From contig NC_054704.1 of NCBI RefSeq assembly GCF_016097555.1, positions 78,173,763 through 78,237,762 of the forward strand: a stretch of 64,000 bases of DNA, in the 5' to 3' direction. Under the pieces are notes generated by a model. That model did not search any database, was not told where the DNA came from, and saw only the letters and a program-made list of their open reading frames with translations. Positions 57,471-64,000 of the stretch are shown here, one piece after another (the first letter of the stretch is position 1; each line of letters opens with the position of its first letter). The position numbers and the translations under genes were made by a program. The stretch comes from Gigantopelta aegis (Eukaryota > Mollusca > Gastropoda > Neomphalida > Peltospiridae).

Positions 57471-57659
57471 TTTCTTTAACAAAGGGTAAAACAGTTTATC
57501 CAGATTTGGTTCTAAATATATTAAATGAAAAGGTATTTTAATGTAATTTTTTGCACCTATTGGTGGCCATATTTGTTAACTCGATTACAGTGAAATATCG
57601 GAAAGATGAGAATTAAAACTATTTTTTACCTTTTACATGAGGTTTAAAATGCCAATACC

Positions 57660-57904
57660 TTTTTTTTTTTTTTTTTTTTTAACAGGTTGTAATCTATTCC
57701 AAACCACAATATTTGCAAAACTGTATAAACGTGCTTCCATGTATGTATCCACATCCAGTTAAGGATCAAGCATGTCCATCCTGGACACAGGCTCTTACTT
57801 TGCCAGTGACAGAGTCTAGGGCAGAAGGGGGATGGGTACGTTTGAGGTGGGCAGAATTTGCAATGAACAAAATTAAGCCTGGACATAAATTTAGAGGCCA
57901 AATA

Positions 57905-57957
<53 letters not shown>

Positions 57958-57960
57958 ATT
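57660..57960. repeat. T run, SINE-C scrap and (TA)n
   Basis: A run of T (about 57660-57681), then an antisense SINE-C-like tail (ATCCAGTTAAGGATCAAGC, CCTGGACACAGGC), then a (TA) run at about 57913-57952. Confidence 0.6.
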
Positions 57961-58079
57961 ATATACTGCTCAGCTGAAAACATTTCTAAAGGTGACTTGG
58001 AGCAGTTTAGATGGGCATCTAAAAATAAAGTGATTTGGAGTAAGCCGAAAACGTTTTAAAGTCCAATATGCCCTACTAA

Positions 58080-58930
58080 AGGAGGGAATGATTTGTTGGT
58101 ACGGTTAGCACCTCATAGAGATGTGGTGAATTGCAGCAGGTGTTTTCGGAGGACCTTCCCACACATGATGAACTTGGTGTAGTCCGGACCCAAGAGCATC
58201 TTCAGTAGTTGGTGCATAGTGTGGGTGTCCATCTCGGACGTTAGATTGGCTAGCCGATAGAGATGCTCTCGGACTACCAGATGGCTACAGTATTCCACCA
58301 GGAGTTTTTGTATGGTCTGGAATGATGATCTATAAGGTTTGTAGTTGGTGGGAATCAGCTGGATGGGGAGGTTCTCCAGTCGGGTGGTCTCTGGTGTGAT
58401 GTTGTTCCTATACTGCAGCCGAAATTTTCCAGTGGCGGTCTCTCATGACGTGATGACCGGGTCGTTTTCTGCCGTGGGTGAAGGAGCTGCTTTCCTCGTG
58501 TCCTTTCAGGCCACCTGCTCAACATGCAGTTCATTGCCGTTGCGAGGTGAATGGGGAGGCAGTGGAGCTGGGAGAGGATCCATATCTGGGCTGTCTAATG
58601 ATTCCACAAAATGAATGTGGGTTCCATTGCAGCTGCCGGTTGCCGACGGGGAGGGGTTGCCTCGGCTGGGACCGCCCCCAGTGTTAGTCTGAACCTCCCC
58701 CCCCCCCCAATCCGCCACTATTGTCTAAATAGATTGATGATATGGGGGAGGGGGGGTGAAGCAGAAGGTCTGCCTCTGGCAATGAAGCTGCCAGCTTAAG
58801 TCACACCCTGAACCGTCGTCCCCGTCTCTTCTCGTCTTTGTTCCCATACTTGATGGTAACCGTGATGGCAAAATCTTGTTTCCTTTTTGTTTGCATGCTG
58901 CACGTAATTCCACTTTTCCATCAATAGTAG
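58080..58930. other. GC-rich patch with an unrecognised coding-like stretch
   Basis: Markedly more GC-rich than its surroundings, ending near a C run at 58690-58700 and a G run at 58745-58756. The minus strand carries a frame at 58298-58113 (LVVREHLYRLANLTSEMDTH, LLKMLLGPDYTKFIMCGKVL) whose wording looks protein-like. It extends upstream only through other frames, so it appears broken. I do not recognise the family; no start, splice sites or neighbours support a live gene. Confidence 0.35.
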
Positions 58931-59555
58931 AATCTACTCTTTATGCAAGACACCCCCCCCCCCCCCTTACACTTATGTTTATATTTGCTAACTGGCTATA
59001 GCCTACATGGTATAACGATTATAATTTTGGAGGCATGGGTGGGAGGGTGAGGAGTACAAAACTATGAGTGTGCCTAGGGGCGCCAAATACTCAAATACAT
59101 CTCTGCCTGCAAACATCCCGTGTCTTTTTAAAGTGATATAAAATCATCAAAATTATTGATATTGGATTTCCCCTGCCGTAGATAAAGAAAACCGTAATGG
59201 GGGAGGGGGATATAATTTTGATTTTGTAATCCTTTAAAATGCTTTTTTGATTACACCTAAGTTTATAATCACCAAAATGCAATAAACTATGATTTTGAAA
59301 GTTCGTATTTGTTGTATTTACATTACTTTGGAAAGTCAACTTTTTATGGAATGGTTGGACCTTTACGATTTCAGCGACTGTTCTCTGTTGTCGTCTGCGA
59401 AACCCGCTCCCCCCCCCCCCCCCCCCATTAAATCTCCTAATATAAGCTAACGGTACAATAATACTGATCGTCGTGATTTATTTAATTACTGAAAGACACT
59501 TCTTGTTATATGTGTCGCTGTACATAGTTTGTTATTACATTGGCACGGTAAACTT
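58931..59555. other. Intergenic with C runs
   Basis: C runs near 58950-58964 and 59410-59427; otherwise nothing recognised. Confidence 0.5.
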
Positions 59556-59883
59556 TAATTGACTGTCTAACGACACCACTAGAACACATTGATTTATTGG
59601 ATGTCAAACATTTGGTAATTTTGACACTGTTTTCAGATGAAACCCGCTAAATTTTTCTATTAGCAAGGGATCTTTTATATAATGTTTTAAATATTTTGGA
59701 CACGTTTGTTCCGCTGAATAGCAGAATCGAAGCAACCTCACACGGCCTACTTGCCCACTTGCTGTGTACAAGTGTGTACGCAAAATCTGTATTTGTAAAT
59801 CGCTGGTACAAGCTACTGTATATATTATGTAGTCAGTTTTGTATGTCATGTTTAATTAAGTTCTACTCATCTGGTATAACATC

Positions 59884-59924
<41 letters not shown>

Positions 59925-60050
59925 CCACAGACAGAACACATATAATTGCTTTTGATATACAGTCCTGGGACCGGGGTAGGGTGGGGGTGGGGGTTATGGA
60001 CCCAGTCAATACATCAGGTGAACAGCCTACCAATTGAGCAAGATCCCGTC
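59556..60050 (-). repeat. SINE-A copy split by an insertion with an (ATT)n end
   Basis: The antisense tail and core run to GGATCTTTTATATA at about 59681. The SINE resumes at about 59925 with TTCCCACAGACAGAACACA, followed by a head related to GATCTTGCTCAATTGGTAGG on the minus strand. The roughly 240 inserted bases end in about a dozen ATT units (59886-59923). Confidence 0.7.
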
Positions 60051-60052
60051 CT

Positions 60053-60148
60053 GGGCCCCGTTCCACGAAGCAATCTTAGCACTAAGATCACCTTAAATGC
60101 ATAACTACTTTATGCACTTAAGATCGCTTCATGGAACGGGGCCCTGGA
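60053..60148. repeat. GGGGCC-type hairpin element
   Basis: GGGCCCCGTTCCACGAAGC at the left, GCTTCATGGAACGGGGCCC at the right, with inner arms AATCTTA and TAAGATC and further pairing inside. Same terminal style as 33727-33873 and 52602-52708. Confidence 0.88.
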
Positions 60149-60690
60149 AGGTTTTGATGTTTATTTTCTGAATTATTTTTAATAATCATCATTATAACTT
60201 TTAAAAGCACCTTTTGGACTCGCATATGATACAGTTAACACATTCCGTTTGGTCCATTTGATGGCTGACCTTGCATTTTCAAACTCAACATGCATCAGAC
60301 AACATACACATCATCATGTATACTATCTTGAATATTAAAAACAAGAACAAACTTATAAAATAGTAATTATTTAATTGTACTTTTCGAATTTGTAGGCAGT
60401 TTTTGTGGTTCCTAAAATCTAAAATGTACACTCGTAGCACAGGAATGAAAATGAATGACTCCAAAACGTTTAAATAAAAATAGTACAAATATTCACAGTC
60501 TAAAACTGTACACAAGTGCAAACATGTCTTCTTTTTTTCTTTTCTTCATTGTTTTTTTTTTTCTTCATTTTTTTTTTTTTTTTTGTAAATTAACTAAGTT
60601 TAGTATTTATGCTTATACATTATTGTTACAATATCTGGCAACAAGAAACGCATATACACGCATACATACTTTTATGAATGAACAAATAGA
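60149..60690. other. Intergenic, nothing recognised
   Basis: AT-rich with T runs near 60550-60585. No gene or repeat family recognised. Confidence 0.5.
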
Positions 60691-60792
60691 AGGACTTTCC
60701 TTTGGCACTGTCACTAACCCTTTAACCATAATTCTATTTATGATAAGTATTTATAATTTTCTTTATACGTGACAGTGCCAAAGGAAAGTCCT
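60691..60792. repeat. Perfect 24-bp inverted repeat
   Basis: The arms 60691-60714 (starting AGGACTTTCCTTTGG) and 60769-60792 (ending AAAGGAAAGTCCT) are exact reverse complements around a 54-base AT-rich loop. GAACAAA occurs just outside both arms and may be a target duplication. Confidence 0.85.
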
Positions 60793-61011
60793 ACCGAACA
60801 AAATAACATATTATACAGATATGATCAGTCGATATGAAAAGTGTAAATTTGTATAAAACACAAAAGTGTTAACGTGCAAAACAAAAAAGGAACGTAATAA
60901 TATATAAAAACAAGTGTATAATGTATATATAGAGAAACGCTGCGCATATGTACAGTTGTACGTGCATGTATCCAAGCACTACTTTACGACAAAATAGTTC
61001 ATACGAAACGC

Positions 61012-61345
61012 GTGAAGGAAGGAAGGAAATGTTTTATTTAACGACGCACTCAACACATTTTATTTACGGTTGTATGGCGTCGGACATATGGTTAAGTACT
61101 ACACAGATAGTGAGGGAGGAAACCCGCTGTCGCCACTTCATGGGCTACTCTTTTCGATTAGCAGCAAGGGATCTTTTATATGCACCATCCCATAGATAGG
61201 ATAGCACATACCACGGCTTTTGATGTACCAGGCGTGGTGTACTGGCTGGAGCGAGAAATAGCCCAATGGGCCCACCGACGGCGATCGATCCCAAACCGAC
61301 CGGGCATCAAGCGAGCGCTTTACCACTGGGCTACGTCTCGCCCCA
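61012..61345 (-). repeat. SINE-A2 copy, full length
   Basis: Antisense tail TTTATTTAACGACGCACTCA, core CGATTAGCAGCAAGGGATC, head CGATCGATCCCAAACCG and TTTACCACTGGGCTACGTC. A GAAG repeat adjoins its tail end. Confidence 0.93.
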
Positions 61346-61787
61346 AGAAACGTGTGAATATAAGTTGGACAACAATAAAGCATATTTACAAATGGTATTT
61401 GATGGACTCTCGATCTTGTAAAATGTTGAACCTTGGTGGATAGAAAATGCGACTTACTGGCATTAGAAACAAAAAGTTAGTGTCTTTGACCATTTTAAAA
61501 ATTGATACAAAATTTAACTATTTGAAATTTAGTATATTAAGTGTGTTTTGACGTCCATTTCAGTAAGTGTGTGAGGTTGTGAAGACATCACTCACATTAT
61601 AGCTACCCAGTAAACAAATATCAATAATTAAAGCACTTTAAAAAACCCCACAGTTGCTAAATAATTCAAGATATTTATATTACAGTCTTCTCATTTCTGG
61701 CAATAGCACCATTTTTGTACAATGACACACCTTGGAAACGGTTTACCAATTTGACTTCACCTGATGCCTAGCAATGTTTCCTCTCTT
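61346..61787. other. MOS 3' flank
   Basis: AT-rich. Presumably includes the MOS 3' UTR. No clear AATAAA on the minus strand close to the stop. Confidence 0.4.
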
Positions 61788-62939
61788 TCATTCGGTACAA
61801 CACGCCATGACAGAATAATACAAATACAGATGTATATCAGTCAAACATGAGTTGGTCTGTTTGTCATGCAGCTGTTGGTAGCTTGAGGATATGCCCATGG
61901 TCTTCGACAGTTTTAGTATATTGAGCAGATCGCCCGACGTGGGCCGGTCCTCTGGCAAGGCTCGCCAACACTGAGTGTAAAGATCTTGGTACATGCTCTC
62001 GAATGGGTCATCTTTAACGTCAGGAAGACTGGGTCGCAGGTTCTGTGAAACAACGCAGAATATCACCATGTGTTGATTCTGGTCTCCGTAGGGATTTTCT
62101 CTTGCGAACATTTGCCATGAAGTAATTCCAAAGGAATAAATATCGGCTTGGGTTGTCGGGGCATGTCCCTTCAGTAATTCTGGTGCTCTGTAGGCGAAAG
62201 TTCCCGTCAGATTAGACCTCTCGTCCAATGGGCTCGGAATGCCCGTTTCGAGGTCGATTTGTTGGCAGCAGCCGAAATCGCCGAGTTTAATGTCGTCATT
62301 CCCCGTGAGGAAGATGTTAGCCGGTTTTAGATCAAGATGGACGACACAGTTGGTGTGAGCGTAGTGCAAAGCTTGTGCAATCTGCAGCGCAAACTTCAGT
62401 CGTCTGCTTTGATCCATGTGTTCGTCTGGGTCGTTCAGCAACTGCTGCAGGTTTCTGTGACCAACGAATTCCATCACAACCCAAGCTCCTTCGTCGTAAC
62501 GATCTAAAGGGGTTGCGTTCAGCGACTTCACCACGTAGGGACTTTTAAAGTACAAAATTCGCAATTCAGCCTTGTAACTCTGAAACTGCGCTGTCTTGTT
62601 TTTGCCGATTTTATGTAAAATTTTAACTGCAACGACACGTTTCTTGTATACCCCATGAAACACCGATCCAAAGCCTCCAAAACCCAGTAATGTCCCGAGC
62701 TGCACATCCTCCTTTGACAAATTAGGGACATTTGGAGAGTTTATGAATGGAGAAGTGACATTACTTTTTGATGGAGAGCAAAAGCTTGAATTTCTTCTTA
62801 CCTCTGGGGAGCAGTAGCGCAGTAAATTATCACGAGTTAGTGAATTAATCGTCCTTCTTCTCTTTAACGGAGGGTCGGGTGGAGTTTTGTATGACTGACG
62901 AGAAGCAAGGCTACGTCTTAGTTTCTCTCCCGCAACCAT
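61788..62939 (-). CDS. MOS: MOS proto-oncogene serine/threonine kinase, intronless, 383 aa
   Basis: MOS is the oocyte MAPK kinase kinase: it phosphorylates MEK, and through MAPK controls meiotic maturation and metaphase arrest. One uninterrupted exon, as MOS genes usually are. The glycine loop GFGGFGSV lies at residues 86-93, the lysine in VAVKIL at 106, the alpha-C glutamate in KAELRIL at 125, the catalytic loop HLDLKPAN at 201-208, DFG at 221-223 and APE at 252-254. The strings HLDLKPAN, DFGCCQQ, YRAPELLKGHAPTTQADIYS and FGITSWQM are typical of MOS rather than of other kinases. All catalytic residues are present. The start is the ATG at 62939 (MVAGEKLRRS). The open frame extends 20 codons further to a TTG at 62999 but contains no earlier ATG. 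The N-terminal 80 residues are Ser/Pro/Arg-rich and longer than in vertebrates. The C-terminus, after the CWRALPEDRPT block, adds about 35 residues. Convergent with BABAM1. Confidence 0.95.
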   Translation of the reverse strand: MVAGEKLRRSLASRQSYKTPPDPPLKRRRTINSLTRDNLLRYCSPEVRRNSSFCSPSKSNVTSPFINSPNVPNLSKEDVQLGTLLGFGGFGSVFHGVYKKRVVAVKILHKIGKNKTAQFQSYKAELRILYFKSPYVVKSLNATPLDRYDEGAWVVMEFVGHRNLQQLLNDPDEHMDQSRRLKFALQIAQALHYAHTNCVVHLDLKPANIFLTGNDDIKLGDFGCCQQIDLETGIPSPLDERSNLTGTFAYRAPELLKGHAPTTQADIYSFGITSWQMFARENPYGDQNQHMVIFCVVSQNLRPSLPDVKDDPFESMYQDLYTQCWRALPEDRPTSGDLLNILKLSKTMGISSSYQQLHDKQTNSCLTDIHLYLYYSVMACCTE

Positions 62940-63700
62940 GTCGCTATTTTGGGTGCTTGGGGAATTGTCCAATAAAAATATTGCTTGTTGTATTTTCAAT
63001 ATACTAGAGGTCTAGTGTATCTCCACAATTGTCTGTTCATAAAAAAACACACACACACAACAAAGTAACAAATATGAACTTCAGTAGGTAGCACGAATAC
63101 TCTGTGAGTCAAAAACTAATGTCTCTCGGTTCAGTGGAATGTGTTTATCCTCCAGTGCTGGTCACAAGAATGACAACTTTGGTTGTTCACAAAACAATGG
63201 CGGGTTGATTATCGAAGTGAACTGTAAGCTGTGTTCTGATCAGTCTACTCAACGTTTTTACCATGAGTTCAGATCACCACACGGAACTTAATATTATATT
63301 CATTCTTGGCCTCTCACGTGAATTTATAGCGTCCAATGTAAACCACGTTTGAAAAGACACTAATTAAAAAAATGCTTTAAAATAAATTTTAATAATAATA
63401 ATAAGCAATAAAGAGTGGTTTTGTTGAATACCAATATCTATGGTGGTTTTATTTTTATACTGATATATATTATTAATCATATGGCGAAAACATATATCAC
63501 TTTTGAAAGGATATTATTAAACAGTACTTTAAAATAAAGGTTAATACTAAATCTAAACAGTAAAAATGGGATTTTGTGGGGTACCAGTATTTTAATTTAT
63601 GTGTTTGTTTTCTTTAATTGTTTTATTTTTAAACTGATATGTATTAACTTATATACAACAGTGATAGGCTTTGGACGTTTGGATATTAGTTAATGCTTTA
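62940..63700. other. MOS upstream region
   Basis: AT-rich, with a short CA repeat near 63048-63058. No SINE recognised between 63000 and 63700. Confidence 0.45.
63321..63341 (-). promoter_or_regulatory. Candidate MOS core promoter
   Basis: On the minus strand ATTGG, then a few bases later TATAAATT, then CACGTG (an E-box), about 385 bases upstream of the MOS start codon. The arrangement is plausible for a TATA promoter, but nothing else supports it. Confidence 0.25.
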
Positions 63701-63701
63701 A

Positions 63702-63735
63702 AACAACAACAACAACAACAATAATAATAATAACA
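63702..63735. repeat. (AAC)n/(AAT)n microsatellite
   Basis: AACAACAACAACAACAACAA followed by ATAATAATAATAA. Confidence 0.92.
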
Positions 63736-63860
63736 ACTGCGTTTTTATTACTAATTTCCCGTTCTAACCAATGTTTCACTACTGGTATTTAATTTAAACA
63801 CTACAGCCATGGTATGTGCTTTCCTGACTATATTTATAAAATAGCTATAATTTGGATTGA

Positions 63861-63945
63861 TTTGAGTGGCACAGTGGTTACGTTAAATAATGTAAGGCTA
63901 TTATCTATTGGGTTCGCGTCCCAGTGCTGGCACCAATCATGGGCG
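63861..63945 (+). repeat. tRNA-like SINE head
   Basis: GAGTGGCACAGTGGTTACG resembles an A box and GGGTTCGCGTCCC a B box, followed by CAGTGCTGGCACC. It leads straight into repeat E rather than a known SINE body. Confidence 0.6.
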
Positions 63946-64000
63946 TACGGGCTTCAGTTTGTGTGTTGTGGAGGAGGGCAGGCTGATTTTTGCACAAATT
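63945..64000 (+). repeat. Repeat E, 5' part, cut by the window edge
   Basis: GGGCGTACGGGCTTC and GGAGGGCAGGCTGATTTTTG match the beginning of the copy at 4763-5104. Confidence 0.65.

Noticed and set aside
62940-62999. Extension of MOS to a start at 62999
   Set aside because: The codon there is TTG; the first ATG in frame is at 62939.

Overview
The window is nuclear DNA from an animal, most likely a mollusc and probably a gastropod. Three host genes with clear animal orthologues are spread through AT-rich DNA packed with tRNA-headed SINEs and small DNA transposons. The SINE type (Pol III head, shared central core, tail ending in a GTTTAACGACACCACTAG-like word on the antisense strand) is one I associate with molluscan genomes. 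The species cannot be fixed from the sequence alone.

Host genes. (1) Membralin (TMEM259), minus strand, 36832 to 24535, ten coding exons, 973 aa. It is a multipass ER membrane protein with a very long Q/N/S/T-rich C-terminus carrying 11-residue repeats. (2) BABAM1 (MERIT40), plus strand, 45650 to 55165, seven coding exons, 296 aa. It is a scaffold of the BRCA1-A and BRISC deubiquitinase complexes. (3) MOS kinase, minus strand, 62939 to 61788, a single exon of 383 aa. It is the oocyte MAPK kinase kinase. Membralin and BABAM1 are divergent, with 8.8 kb of mostly transposon sequence between their start codons. BABAM1 and MOS are convergent. I see no functional link between the three; they are ordinary neighbours.

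Layout. 1-11.9 kb holds no recognised host gene: SINEs, a 95-bp x 9 minisatellite and two nested TTAA-type elements. 11.9-16.0 kb is a dead, 5'-truncated LINE of the L1/Tx1 type, split by an unfamiliar 1.6-kb inverted-repeat element (12706-14342). 16-24.3 kb is SINEs, hairpin elements and a minisatellite grown from a SINE core. 24.5-36.9 kb is membralin, with SINEs and a hAT-like element in its introns. 37-45 kb is intergenic and contains the most unusual object: a 5.4-kb unit (39501-44872) bounded by inverted arrays of a GTCAACTCGCCCC word, peppered with a second word GTCCCAACCATAACGG, and carrying a nearly intact Tc1/mariner copy. 45.6-55.2 kb is BABAM1. 55-61.7 kb is repeats and an unrecognised GC-rich patch. 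61.8-64 kb is MOS and its upstream region.

Repeat names used below are mine. SINE-A: head with a TAGCCCAGTGGTAAAG box. SINE-A2: same head, tail ending ...GTTAAATAAAACATTTC. SINE-B: head CCGGCCTCGGTGGCG. SINE-C: tail GTGCTTGAACATTAATTGG. P, Q and R: DNA elements flanked by TTAA. D, E and F: other dispersed repeats. No retrovirus, LTR element or Polinton was recognised.
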